DNA from: Adenophora triphylla var. japonica
Taxonomy: Eukaryota > Streptophyta > Magnoliopsida > Asterales > Campanulaceae
DNA: 64,000 bases
Assembly (NCBI GenBank): GCA_022495995.1
Contig: JAFEMH010001360.1
Location: 422,882 to 486,881 of the forward strand
Reading direction: 5' to 3'
Below the pieces are notes generated by a model. It had not been told where the DNA came from. It ran no database searches and was given only the letters and a program-made list of their open reading frames with translations. Within the stretch, counting starts at the first letter, position 1. The number at the start of each line of letters is the position of its first letter. Of the stretch, positions 41,983-52,434 are shown piece by piece. Both the position numbers and the translations under genes were made by a program.

Positions 41983-42786
41983 TTATGGAGTTGAAGGCTT
42001 TGGTTGCCCTCTACTCTGGCCTGAACCCTTGCCTGAATACTTGGGCTTGATTCCACTACCTTCAGGTCTGCCCCGATGTTTTTCAATATCATTTTCAATT
42101 CTATATGCCATATTCACTACTGCTTGGTAGTTGGGGAAATCATGTGTCAAGAGCTGCTTTCGGAACTCCAATCTCAGTCCCTTCATAAACCTGTAGACTC
42201 TCCTCTCCTCCTCTAGTACTAAATGAGGACAATACCTTGCTAACTCTGTGAACTTCGCCAAATACTGGGCTACTGTCATTGTCCATTGCTCGAGCCTCAG
42301 AAATTCAACCTCTTTCTTGTCTCGGGTAATCAATGGAATAAAATGTTCTTTAAATCTCCTGGTGAAGTTGTCCCAAGTTTGGGGCGTGTGGTCCCGCTCC
42401 CAACTCTCCTTAAGTATCTGTCACCAGTGCTCTGCAGGACTTTCTAGTTTAAATATAACACATCTAACTTTCTCCTCGTCAGAACTTTCCATTGCCACAA
42501 AAATTTTATTCATAGCTTCCAACCATCTTTCTGCCTTTACTGGATCTGGATCCCCATTGTAGCTTGGTGGAGCCAGCTTGACAAATTTCTCTAACCCATG
42601 TGCTTGTCTTCCCTCAGGCTGCTGTTGAGCTTGACCCTGAGTTGCCATATTTTGTAGGAAAACCCTGAACATATTCATCATTTCTGCATTCTGGTTTCCC
42701 CCGGCTCCTATATCACCCATATTTCCTTGATCCCTTTGCTGGTCATCACCAGTTCCAGCCATTACACCAATCCCTGCATTAAACAC
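41983..42786 (-). pseudogene. Tekay gag
   Basis: Start at 42786, MFNAGIGVMAGTGDDQQRDQ, then FVKLAPPSYNGDPDPVKAER and WLEAMNKIF, the chromovirus gag entry; a TGA at 42421 interrupts. ORF 41983-42333 continues in the same frame: VEFLRLEQWTMTVAQYLAKF, VYRFMKGLRLEFRKQLLTHD, ending before the knuckles. One premature stop separates the halves. Confidence 0.85.
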
Positions 42787-42847
42787 TTGTCGTCAGATAT
42801 CACACACTCCCCCTTAGACTAGACATCTACCCTTGACTTCTAACCAA

Positions 42848-42860
42848 TGCTCTGATACCA
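42848..42860 (-). other. Tekay primer binding site (tRNA-iMet)
   Basis: Minus strand TGGTATCAGAGCA, two bases after the 5' LTR end: the standard initiator-Met tRNA PBS. Confidence 0.9.
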
Positions 42861-42862
42861 AC

Positions 42863-44994
42863 TGTGGGCGCCCTCCCCAACCCGGAACCTATAGACTCGT
42901 GCCCCAAGCTGGAGGGTCCCAAACCACCTCCATAAAAAACCCTTTTTGTTTATTTAATTAACTTGAAAGTATAACAACCTTTAACAAATCAACATAACCT
43001 CTCCACTTGTAGGTGGTAGATAAACCAGGTTTCAAAAGCCATAACCTGTTTTAGTTACAAACACTACAAATGTAAAGGCTTAAAAGCCAACTTTGAAAGA
43101 AAACCAATCCCAGATTGAGTTACAACATAACACAACTGAAAATGTTTTATAAAAGTTTTATATACAAATCTCCCCCAAAACAATAACATCCACCACCTAC
43201 ACCCAACTCCCAAACCATAACATACCCTGACAACCCAAAAGTAAGCAGTCCAAACTCCTTTTCGGCCTCACCGGTCTGGTCCTCCTGTCTCAGAGGGATC
43301 TAAAACAGTAAAGGGAGAAGGGGTGAGAATAAATCTCAATAAGCTATTATGGATGCAACAATATGCCATATAATATGCAACACATAAACAGGCTGCACAT
43401 AATCACATTGGTAAAGTGGTAAATACATTACGTTACCTCATTTTACCTTTCCCGTTTAAACAATAAGTCGTACAACACCGAGAGCAAAACTCTACTCATT
43501 TGTGAACTTCTTAGGTTTATTCACGTCTTATAAGACTCCTAATGCGGAGAAACATATAAGACTTCCAGCTATCTGTAAGGCTTTTGGCTCGATAAAGAAG
43601 TGGTAACCCCAGTCTGTGGCCATAGAGGGGGAGTGGTCACAAGTATAATGTAATCTGAGCACCTTATGGAACAATTTCTCATAAGTGATCATATTCCATT
43701 ATACCCCCAATGATCAGCTGATATAAACACATTCAAGCACATAACAGATAATTGAAAATAAATCCACACCTTGGGATATCAATATATAACATGGTAATAT
43801 TACTCATGTTAACTCATCACAATAGTGCAACATATATTTAAATACTATTGAATAACAACAATCCAACAACATGGTATTAATACTCATGTTCAAACCAATG
43901 AAGTAGTGCAACATATTTTTCATGCACTATATGAACCAATAACCATGAATAGGTAACCACATAGAGGTACAATGTAATATAAGTAGCCCTACGTATTCAT
44001 GACATAACATTGAGCACCTTCTATAAAGGTTCCAGATTAAATTACCAAGGTTTAACAACTTTGGTTAAGATTCCCAAATGACTTTCAACCATTTTCAGGA
44101 CTATATTTAAAGACTTTCCCTTTATCCTTTTGGGCCATTTAAGATTCCATTGTAAAGTACTAATGTTGTACTAAAGTTATAATCAAATTGTGCTAAGGAA
44201 TGGATTAGGGATCTAGTGTGTATAAGGCTTGGAAATTGCTTCACAGTAATCAGCACTGGGCACGACTCGTGCCTCTTGGCACGACTCGTGCCCTACTCCT
44301 GCACGAGTGCACTAATTATCACGACTATGTATCACGACTGAAATAGAGGGGAACGACTCGTGCCCCAGGGCACGAGTCGTGCCCTTGCCCAGAATTCACT
44401 GTTGAAGCTGAAACCATCAGCAACCAAGGAAGAAACACCATTTCCATTCAAGCTATCCCAACAACAACTATACCAAATCAACCAAGCTCCAGTTTAGAAC
44501 TTCCTACAAGCCATATAACATAACCATAACAACTTTATCACCTCCCATACTAATCCTTATGCCATGAACACTTTACTACATCTCAACCCATTATTCTTTC
44601 ATTTTCCAAAAGCCAAATAAAATGATCCAACAATACTAAATATCATTTATATCACATAAGCTCCTCAATACTTTTATTACCTTTTTATTTCAAATCCTAC
44701 AACCAACCACCTTAACTTTATATTTACACTAAAGCTCCTCAATACTTTTTTAAACTTTTTATTTAAAATTTCAAATATTGTAACTTCACTACATTAATTC
44801 CTATTTATTTCATTTAAACATTATATAATTAAAATAAATTTCTTAACATCTAAAATCCCATAATTTAGCAAAATATTCAAATAAACCCATAACCAATCCA
44901 AATATCATATAATGCCTAACATGAGATGCAATGCACCCCACCCCCACGTGCCCAACACGTGACAAATATAGTGCCTATATTTAGGATCGTGACA
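42863..44994 (-). repeat. Tekay 5' LTR with TATA-region deletion
   Basis: 2132 bp, TGTGGGCGCC to ATCGTGACA. By eye about 95 percent identical to 35890-38282, but about 290 bp (LTR-L 37669-37960) are missing after CACATAAG at 44660, replaced by a short patch (CTCCTCAATACTTTTAT...) copied from sequence 70 bp further on. The missing part has the TATA box. It holds dyads GGGCACGACTCGTGCC (44258, 44278) and a 13-bp-stem palindrome at 44353-44380. Confidence 0.92.
44353..44380. repeat. 13-bp-stem inverted repeat in the Tekay 5' LTR
   Basis: ACGACTCGTGCCC, CA, GGGCACGAGTCGT: perfect stem of 13 bp, 2-base spacer. The 3' LTR copy (37364-37391) has one change (CGTGCTCC). Confidence 0.9.
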
Positions 44995-44999
44995 ACTAC

Positions 45000-45420
45000 G
45001 ACGGCCTGAGTCTTCCTAATTTGGGACAAACGTATGCAACCACTTGGTACGGCCATTATCTGTTTTTCTTTTAGTTTTCGAAAAAAAACCTTTCTGTTTC
45101 ACTCTATCACCTAGATTGACTCTCACACACGCGCACTCATATTATATCCGTCATTGCACTACATACCCTTGATAAACTCGAGACCCACACTAAGGACGGA
45201 TGACGGTAACCACCTAGTCACCGGTCTCTCTGAAGTTGGATCATCCCACTCCACGTATTCAATCCACCTAGATTGTCATATCGCGGGGAGCCTAGCCTTC
45301 TAGCCCTGCATCAACCACATATCATGTAGATTTACTTTTTAGGACACTCCGTGACCGGTCGGTTTGATCTTGGTGTCCTTGTAATCCCTTGTCAAGATCA
45401 TTTTGTGCAATAAACCATGG
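45000..45420 (+). other. Tat-5 leader, second part
   Basis: Resumes after the Tekay TSD. It holds GTGACCGGTCGGTTTGATC (45350-45368) that matches the Tat-2 leader (26331-26352) in sense orientation for a plus-strand element. No gene. It ends near 45420 at the remains of Tat-3. Confidence 0.5.
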
Positions 45421-45776
45421 AAAATAAATCAATAAATTGTCACTTCGGAATTGTCCCTTCTGAAATGTCCCTATGTGAAATTACCCGGATCGCGCAGGGG
45501 CTGCGCGGCCAGCGGTTGTCTTTCGCGGATGTTTGGGACCTCGCTTTCGGGAAGGAGAGGAGTCGCCACGCGGTTTTGTATTTTGAGCCCAAACGTTGAA
45601 AAATGGCTTTGAAAAAGGGTGTCGTTTTTATTGTTAGCAAAAACTTGGAAAAGGCTTTGAAAATGATACATTTTGATTGGTAGCCAAAACTTTACAAAAG
45701 GCTTTTTAGTACCAGAGATTGTTAGGTTCGAAGGTCATGTTACGTTTCGGGAAGAGTATTTTGAGATAAAATGGGG

Positions 45777-46055
45777 GCTTGAATGACAAGCTTAATATTG
45801 GTTTGAATGTCAAACGTTGATTTTATGATTCTTGGGAAAAAGCGAGCGTTTGAATGACAAACGTCGGTTTTGGAGAATTTTTTTTAGGAAAAGTGGTGCG
45901 AGTGGCGAGTTTGAATCTTTAACTTAAGTCTCAAATATTGACTTTTAAGAAAAGAGCATTTGAATGTCAAACGTCGGATTTTGAATTTAAAGATGATCGT
46001 TTGGATGCCAAACGTCACTTTGCACGTTTTGAAAGAGAGTTCGAATGACGAACTC
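45777..46055 (-). repeat. Array of stem-AATGA-stem hairpins in the Tat-3 LTR
   Basis: GCTTG-AATGA-CAAGC (45777-45791), GTTTG-AATGT-CAAAC (45801-45815), CGTTTG-AATGA-CAAACG (45847-45863), a shorter one near 45957-45971, CGTTTG-GATGC-CAAACG (45998-46014) and GAGTTCG-AATGA-CGAACTC (46037-46055). Stems differ in sequence but keep pairing; the loop is nearly constant. Confidence 0.8.
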
Positions 46056-46118
46056 AGGTTTTGAACTGGGCATTACATTGTTAGCGATTTTACGAAAAAA
46101 AAACATTAAATGAGATGC

Positions 46119-46410
46119 GATCAACGAATCATTTTGCGACTCAGACTTTGATAAGTAAATACTATCACGAGCCAAACGGCTCGGACTTGTAAATGACAGT
46201 ATTTAAAGTGCGGTATCAACAGAATCAAACGATCCGGATTTTAAAGGTGCGATCAACGAACCAAATGGCTCGGACTTTTAAAGTTGCGTAATTTAAATGA
46301 CAATCAACGGATCAAACGATCCGGAATTTGTAAATGACTATCACGAACCAAACGATTCGGACTATGAAATTGCGAATCAACGGATCAAACGATCCGGACC
46401 GTAAATGACA
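46119..46410 (-). repeat. Second hairpin repeat array in the Tat-3 LTR
   Basis: About seven degenerate units of 36-51 bp starting TCAACG or TCACGA. Perfect stems: GAGCC-AAAC-GGCTC (46159-46172) and CGGATC-AAAC-GATCCG (two copies, about 46308 and 46381). Others carry one mismatch (GAACC-AAAC-GATTC). Followed by GACTTTTAAAG or GTAAATGAC spacers. Confidence 0.75.
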
Positions 46411-46862
46411 TAAAAGTAAAGAACGGGGCCGAAACGGTATTTTAACCCGAGATTACTTCTCTTATGGGAGAGAAGAGGATCTTGGACTAAAATGTATCGG
46501 ACCCCGTTAGACGATGACGTCTACATTTCAATGACTTTCGACCGAAACGGTTGTAGTGACTGGCGCGTAAAACGAGACGAAACGAGTTTTTAGGGAGAGA
46601 GAGTGTTACCTATGGCTAGGGGTTGACTCTTTTGGCTCGGTTGACGTATACGGGATACAGTTTAGTGTTTGGAAGGGTGTTTCGAGGTTGTTTGGTTCGT
46701 GTTTGGTTGAAAGACGAGGTTTTCATGCAAATCGAGACAAAACGGGGCTCAGGAGGGGGTTGAATGTGCTTATGCCGTGGGCTTTGGGTGAAAAGAGATT
46801 AACTTTTCCTTTTTCTGAAATGTTTGACAACCCTCTGTATTTATAGGGTGATTTTGTAAAAT

Positions 46863-46970
46863 AGTCCGGACGGATTTATCCTCAATTTGGGGGGGGGGTT
46901 TGTGGTATTTTGAAAAATGGGAGGACCTGTTGGCAATTCTGTTTTGCCTGTAAAACAGTTCGGACGGACT
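46863..46970 (-). promoter_or_regulatory. CCGGACGG dyads upstream of the Tat-3 TATA box
   Basis: AGTCCGGACGGATT (46863-46876) and AGTTCGGACGGACT (46957-46970) lie 20-130 bp upstream in minus sense of the TATA box. The core CCGGACGG parallels CCGTACGG in Tat-1. Confidence 0.55.
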
Positions 46971-47308
46971 GTGACTCAACCTCAGGGGCATTTTGGTCTT
47001 TTCACTTTGAAATCTGATTGATGTTGACTAGAGGGTTGTGGCAAGTGTGCCACGTGCCCCTATGACTCACCTGGGGTAGGGTTTTCATCCCTGTAAATAC
47101 CCAAATCTGGCTCATGCCTTCTGGTTAAGTTTTTCGGCAATTTCCCGGACTTTCCTAAAGTTCAGGGGCAATTCTGGAACTTTCCCAAACCTTCCGAGGG
47201 GCGAAGGACTTATTAGGAATTAAAATTCCACGTAGTCCCTCGCTGGAAAGACCTTCTAGAACGCCACCTTGCATGGTTCTAGAAATAGACTGAGTCATTA
47301 AAGGATAA

Positions 47309-47350
47309 GACCGCACGGCTTCTTTTGCCAATGGTTAATGCCGCACGGCT
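47309..47350 (+). promoter_or_regulatory. CCGCACGG dyads upstream of the Tat-4 TATA box
   Basis: GACCGCACGGCTTC and, 31 bp on, TGCCGCACGGCTTC, 25-65 bp upstream of the TATA box; TTTTGCC separates them. Similar pairs occur in the leader (AGCCGTACGGCT at 49237, AGCCGGGCGGCT at 49266) and upstream of the antisense gene (63.45-63.51 kb). Confidence 0.55.
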
Positions 47351-47659
47351 TCATTAGGAAGCACAAAACTTCCTATAAATTGAGGCCTCCTCTATTCATT
47401 TTGATAGAGAATTTTGAGCACTGTTACTCTTCCCAACTGAAACCACGAAGTTTCAGAGACCAAAACTCACTCAAAATCACCTTCCTCCTCTCCAAAACTC
47501 ATCCAAAGTCACTCATTCCTTAGGAAAACTTCAAGGGAGATAGAGGAACACCACCATTGGTAACCTCTTCTCCTTTTCTCTTTGAAATATACTTGTCATC
47601 TTGTTATATTGCTTATTTGCTTTCCATATTGCCATTTATTGCTATTATATGATTTATTG

Positions 47660-48145
47660 TCATAAAGATCATATCTTTACCATGTAGATCATCATATTCC
47701 CCTTCCCCCTATCACATAGGATTCATGGAGAATCCATCCCAAGGATGAACAATAAGACCACAAATGGCTTGTTCTAGGGTGGATCCCTCACATGATGATG
47801 TGAAAAATGTCATCTTTATCATATAAAGATGTCATCTTTGCATTAAAAATGCCATCTTTACTTCCATAAATGTCATCCCTTCCCCATTGACCTTGCTTCC
47901 AAGGATTGTCCACCTAAAAGGTTCTTAAAGGACATAGGAAAGCCTTAAAGGTCCTCCCTTTACATTCCTAGTCTTAGTTTTCATAGTGTTCCTTACACTT
48001 GTTTTCATAAAAATGTCATCTTTACTTTCAAATGCAACTCCCCTATGTCCCCCATGGTTGGATCACTCTCCAAGGATTGCCTAGTGACCTTCTTAAGGCA
48101 CAAAAAGGCATAGGATGAGTATAAAGATCCAATCTTTATACCCCT
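47660..48145 (+). repeat. AAAGAT/ATCTTT hairpins in the Tat-4 LTR
   Basis: TAAAGAT-CAT-ATCTTTA (about 47662-47678), AAAGATG-T-CATCTTT (47825-47839) and GTATAAAGAT-CCA-ATCTTTATAC (48119-48141, 10-bp stem) plus many single CATCTTTA words. All lie downstream of the TATA box, hence in RNA. Confidence 0.7.
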
Positions 48146-48857
48146 CCCCTTAGTCCCTTTGGTCCTTGAAGCATCTCTTGGGGCGTAACAATGTAAAAGT
48201 CTCATCTTTACATCGTTTCCTCCACATAAAGATGCTATAGTCGAAGTCCCTTTAGAAACCTAAACCCCTACATCTCCGATCATCACTTGAGACGAGCATA
48301 AATGTCCTTATCAAGCTCAAATCGTCTCAAGATGTAGGATTGATGGGCAAAGGTCCTTCCTTTCTAAAGAGTCTCATTCTTGGACTATAAAATAGGTGTC
48401 CCTATTCTGATCACATATGACCAAAGGTCACTTAATGATGGTCGTAAGTCCAAGATGAGCATGGGATCAAAGTCCCGAACACATCAAAATCCAAGGAATC
48501 CCGAGCGATAACCAACTCATGGTTTATACGTCCGAAAGACAACTTGGCACATTCCCCCTTATCAAAATCACATCTCACACACGAAAGCATAAAATAAGCA
48601 CGAAAGTTGGATCTTGGAAGACTTGCTTCGGCAAGGCTCCTTGGGTGAACGCCAAACGTTCTTCCCAAGGAGTAACTTAACCTCCGGACCCTAATCCTTT
48701 TTTTCAAAGTTTTGAGGAAATCAAAATGGCGTGGCAACTGCGTTTTTCAATTTAAACCGGATGTCTTCAAACCGATGTGAGGCGGTGACCCCTTACATGA
48801 GAAAGCGGTTCAACTCACAAAAAATGCCGCGATCTCTTGGGCACCACATTCACAGTT

Positions 48858-48875
48858 TGGCGACTCCGCTGGGGA
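48858..48875 (+). other. Tat-4 primer binding site
   Basis: TGGCGACTCCGCTGGGGA, identical to the Tat-2 PBS, three bases after the LTR end. Confidence 0.85.
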
Positions 48876-50756
48876 TTATCAAAAAAGCTTTTATTTTTAA
48901 TAAAAAAAATGATACTTGGTATATAGGTGGAAACCATTAAATTTCCCGTTAGCACCTCCTTACCAGAGTCGGGGATAAAATATGGTCTAATAATGCCACG
49001 TACCGGTATCCTTTCGAAAAAAAAAGAAAAAAGCTTTTGAGTGGGTTAGCCTTCCACTGCGGATCCAAATTTTCGTGCTTGCTTTTCTTTCCTTGTTTTG
49101 CATGCATTTTGGTTTTTGGGATTGTGCATATTTTGAATACTGAACAGGAAGCCTTCTGGAGCTGAAAAGGTGCCAAAATGTTCGGGGAATAACCTGCAAA
49201 TGAAAAAATTTTGGAACCTGGAAAATTGCTTGATCCAGCCGTACGGCTTGATCTTCCCAGATCCTAGCCGGGCGGCTTCTTTGGGCAATTCCACCAGGAC
49301 AAAATCTGAGGTTAATCTGGCAGCTTAGGCAGCTTGGGGCTATTTAGTTCCAAGACTAATCGGGCTCCAGAAAATTTACGTGCTTAACTGTTGCATTTCC
49401 CCCGTCCCGAAAATCATTCCTTTTAAAACACATTTCTGAAAATCTATGTTTTAACTAAAAAAGGAACATTTTTAGGAGGCCGCACACTACGTGCACCATT
49501 ATCCTGTGCACTTTGCACGCACGTCCTTCAACCCGGGATGGTTGTTCAGTTGCAGTCACGGACAGCCTTAAGATGTTCCCGGGCGCGCACGAAATCATCC
49601 CAAACTCCCATGGCAGCCAGTGTCGACCAATGCACAGACCGTGTCACACATTTTAAAACCGTGACTTTTGGTTAGTTTTTTTTTGTCTAGATCGTGTCAT
49701 ATAGCCTAATTGCATACCCCCGTAAAGGTCAAACCTTAGTCCATGTCGAAAGTCAAGATCCTTCGCGCAAGCGAAACTCTGCCGAAATTCCCCTAAGGAA
49801 AAATTGGCAGAATCTTGACTCCGGCATTGACTTTGACTTTGACCCACACGGGATACGTAAGAGTCAAGCCCGAGTCCGTGCCCAAAATTAGGATCTTTTG
49901 CGCAAGCAAAACTCTGCCAAAATTCTGCCAAGGAAAATTGGAAGAATCTTGACTCCGGCATTGACTTTGACTTTGACTCGCGCAACGTATGCAACAAAGC
50001 TCAATGTGACGCCGTGTTATTCGGCTTTTACCGTCTGACCCATGCCTATTATCTTCTTGGACAAATGCCAAAAGTCAAAACGTCAATCGCGCAAGTGAAA
50101 CTCTGCCGAAATTCCATTAAGGCTGAAAGACTAGACTTTCCCGGCATTGCCTTGACTATAATCCGCATCGCTCGTACGTTAAAAGTTCCTATGACCCACT
50201 AGACCCTAGGAGCATTCTTCTCTCTTGGTCAGTAGGATCTGCGTGCCCTATAGGACCCTCGCCCGGGGCTGTCCACCCTGGGAGGTCAAAATACAGGTGG
50301 AAAACGAGGGGCTTATAGACGTAGTGACGAAACCCACTGATCCAGGATCTAGAGTAGTTGCGAAAAAGAAGGGAACCCCCTTTTCCAACCAAATATAAAT
50401 AAATAAAAGATACTGTTTTAAGTAAACTTGAACAATTAATGGAATCACAATTGCATGATCCCATTTTTGGAATCCCTAATTGTGGCCTTCACGGTCAAAT
50501 TTTCCAATCGCGACCTCCACGGTCCGATCTCCGATTTTCGATCCTGACCTTTCACGGTCAAATTTCCCATCTCGACCTTTCACCGTCAAATTTCCAATCG
50601 CGACCTCCACTGTCCGATCTCCGATTTTCAATCCTGACCTTTCACGGTCAAATCTCCGATCCCGACCTCTCACGATCAAATTTCCAATCGAGACCCCCAC
50701 GGTCCGATCTATGATTTTCGATCCTGACCTTTCACGGTCAAATCTCCGATCCCGAC
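48876..50756 (+). other. Tat-4 leader, first part
   Basis: Non-coding leader, collinear with the Tat-1 leader in inverse orientation. Three degenerate units of about 150 bp at 49740-50160 carry CGCGCAAGCGAAACTCTGCC and ATTGACTTTGACTTTGAC. From 50480 a tandem repeat with GACCTTTCACGGTCAAAT and CGACCTCCACGGTCCGATCT runs to 50756 and is cut by copia-2. Confidence 0.7.
50752..50756. repeat. copia-2 target site duplication, left copy
   Basis: CCGAC here and at 58792-58796. Confidence 0.92.
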
Positions 50757-52096
50757 TGTTGGGTTTTACGGGTCCATGCACAGCGGAATTAAGCATCTAT
50801 TAACATAAAACCCAAGAGCCTAGGATCCGTTCTATACAATTAAATTGAATCCCTATGAGATAGAAATAACTAACCTTGAACACTTTCTGTTCTTAAGCTA
50901 TCGAACAATGTATTGATGTGATTCTGAATACAAACTTCGAACTCTAGGCCTTGATCGTTGAACGAGCGAAGACCCTCTTTTGGTATCCACACCTTCGAAT
51001 GAACCACAAACGATTTCTTTATGATTGCTAGATCCTTTAAACATTGGAAGAATATTGAGAATTATATATTGTGATTTTTTTTCCCAGAAATTAGGCTAGA
51101 CAATTAGGGTTGACAGACAGTTATATTTATACTACTTTAGCATTAATAATTGTTTCCTAATCAAATTAGGAAACTAGTCTGTAAACCGCCTTATGACATG
51201 AAGTGTCGCACGACCAGTCGAAGCCCATGGCCAAGTTCTATCGCGCGATGTCTTATGCCTGATAAGGAATTTCTCAATCATTCTTCCTCTGGTTTAATCA
51301 ATTCATTCTAGTTGTGTGTGACCCAATAGGATTATATTATATTGGCAATGAGCTCGATCATATCGACTCTCATAAGACATAAGCAGACTCTAGCAAGCCA
51401 TTATGTCTACCCAAATAATATAACGTAAGAGTTCACATTTCCAATGGTGCACTTTCATTTCTCCCTTTGTCTCACGATGTTATATTGAACACAAGTCATG
51501 GTCCATGTCAACTAGTACTTGTTCAATGCTTTCTCGATCTTTGAGTATAATGATAATCGAATCGCATTGGGGTATGGCCATACACTTTCATCATTATCAC
51601 TCATCGAGGGGCCCAAGCAAAACATCTCTCTTTCGAGTGACAAATTCCATCTTGACTTATCATCCTTCCCATCATGAATCCGATCATGCCAAAGATAGCC
51701 TTTATAAATATCGTGTTAAGATATCATTTGACTAAAATCAAACATGACTTTCATCATATGTAAGGTCATGAAAATCTCAGGTCTAGGGACTAAATGAAGT
51801 GACCATATGAGATTTAATTATGACATTTGACCATGACATAAATCTCATACGGGTCAAGTCCAGTTACTTGTTCTCTAACAAGTACCCATAAATTTAATGT
51901 GCATCTCTATGCATATAATCATCATATGATTATCCATTAACATTTATGCTAATTATTCTCTTAATAATTAGGGACGGAGATTATTACAGACAAATATGCA
52001 AAACATATAATAATCAAATAATAAACTTTTCATATAATAATAAATAATGTCAACACATAAGTCTATCAACCATAGGCCTAGGGCATAACACTAACA
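50757..52096 (-). repeat. copia-2 3' LTR
   Basis: 1340 bp, TGTTGGGTTTTACGG to ACACTAACA, terminal inverted repeat TGTTAGTGTT/... on the minus strand. In the first 155 bp about ten differences from the 5' LTR were counted, all transitions; the rest seems closer. Confidence 0.95.
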
Positions 52097-52107
52097 GTCT
52101 CCCACTT
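52097..52107 (-). other. copia-2 polypurine tract
   Basis: Minus strand AAGTGGGAGAC directly before the 3' LTR. Confidence 0.8.
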
Positions 52108-52110
52108 GCA

Positions 52111-52434
52111 CTAGGCCCAATCTCCCATGTATCGAATACCCATGGACCTAACATGACCATCATGCTTAGCTTGCGGGAGAGCCTTAGTTAATGGGTCTGC
52201 CACGTTGTCATCAGTGTCTACTATGCATATCTTTACGTCTTCTCTTTTGCATATCTCTTGGATAATGTGGAAACGTCGAAGTATGTGTTTGGATCTCTGG
52301 TGTGACCTTGGTTCCTTTGCTTGTGCAATGGCACCGTTGTTGTCACAGTAAAGTTCAATAGGATCTTTGATGCTTGGAACGACTTCCAAATCACTAATGA
52401 ACTTTTTGATCAAAAACGACTTCCTTAGCTGCAT
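52111..52434 (-). pseudogene. copia-2 RNase H C-terminal part
   Basis: 107-aa ORF: KDPIELYCDNNGAIAQAKEP, SKHILRRFHIIQEICKREDV, DNVADPLTKALPQAKHDGH: the RNase H end of copia pol. It overlaps the RT ORF by 41 bp in another frame; a one-base shift near 52420 separates them. Confidence 0.9.

Larger units (their letters stand above)
35890..44994 (-). mobile_element. Ty3/gypsy chromovirus (Tekay/Del-like), minus strand
   Basis: 9.1 kb with two LTRs, tRNA-iMet PBS (42848-42860), gag, protease, RT, RNase H, integrase, chromodomain-like tail and PPT in order on the minus strand. TSD ACTAC. Coding is broken by about ten stops and frameshifts. The 5' LTR (right) has lost a segment with the TATA box. 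It sits inside the Tat-5 leader. Confidence 0.93.
45476..47050 (-). repeat. Tat-3 LTR, minus strand; right border uncertain
   Basis: TGAAATTACCCGGAT as in Tat-1 (5897), then GAGTCGCCACGCGG and GAGCCCAAACGTTGAAAAATGG boxes of Tat LTRs. TATTTATAG (TATAAATA on minus) at 46838-46846. The left flank matches Tat-1 internal DNA (ATGTCCC(A/T)ATG) but lacks the 10 bp that carry most of the PBS. No gag was found. The U3 end on the right was not found; the next LTR is head-to-head with it. Confidence 0.65.
47051..48854 (+). repeat. Tat-4 5' LTR, plus strand; left border uncertain
   Basis: The right end CCACATTCACA is followed by a PBS; the last 150 bp share AAATGGCGTGGC(A/G)ACT with the complement of other Tat LTR ends. 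TATA box CCTATAAATTG at 47372-47382. GCCGCACGGC dyads lie at 47309-47320 and 47340-47350. R/U5 is dense in CATCTTTA words that form hairpins. The left edge could not be fixed. Confidence 0.65.

Noticed and set aside
38877..42786. Endogenous pararetrovirus (caulimovirid) as the source of the gypsy-like RT
   Set aside because: LTRs, PBS, integrase with DDE and chromodomain-like end show a chromovirus retrotransposon; no movement protein seen.
47051..47065. CCTATG at both 45471 and 47061 as TSD of a solo Tat-3 LTR
   Set aside because: The right copy is not preceded by CA, and the left flank is internal Tat DNA, so Tat-3 is not a clean solo LTR.
50457..50803. ORFs over the GACCTTTCACGGTC repeats on both strands
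   Set aside because: Open frames caused by the tandem repeat; interrupted by copia-2 and without domain.
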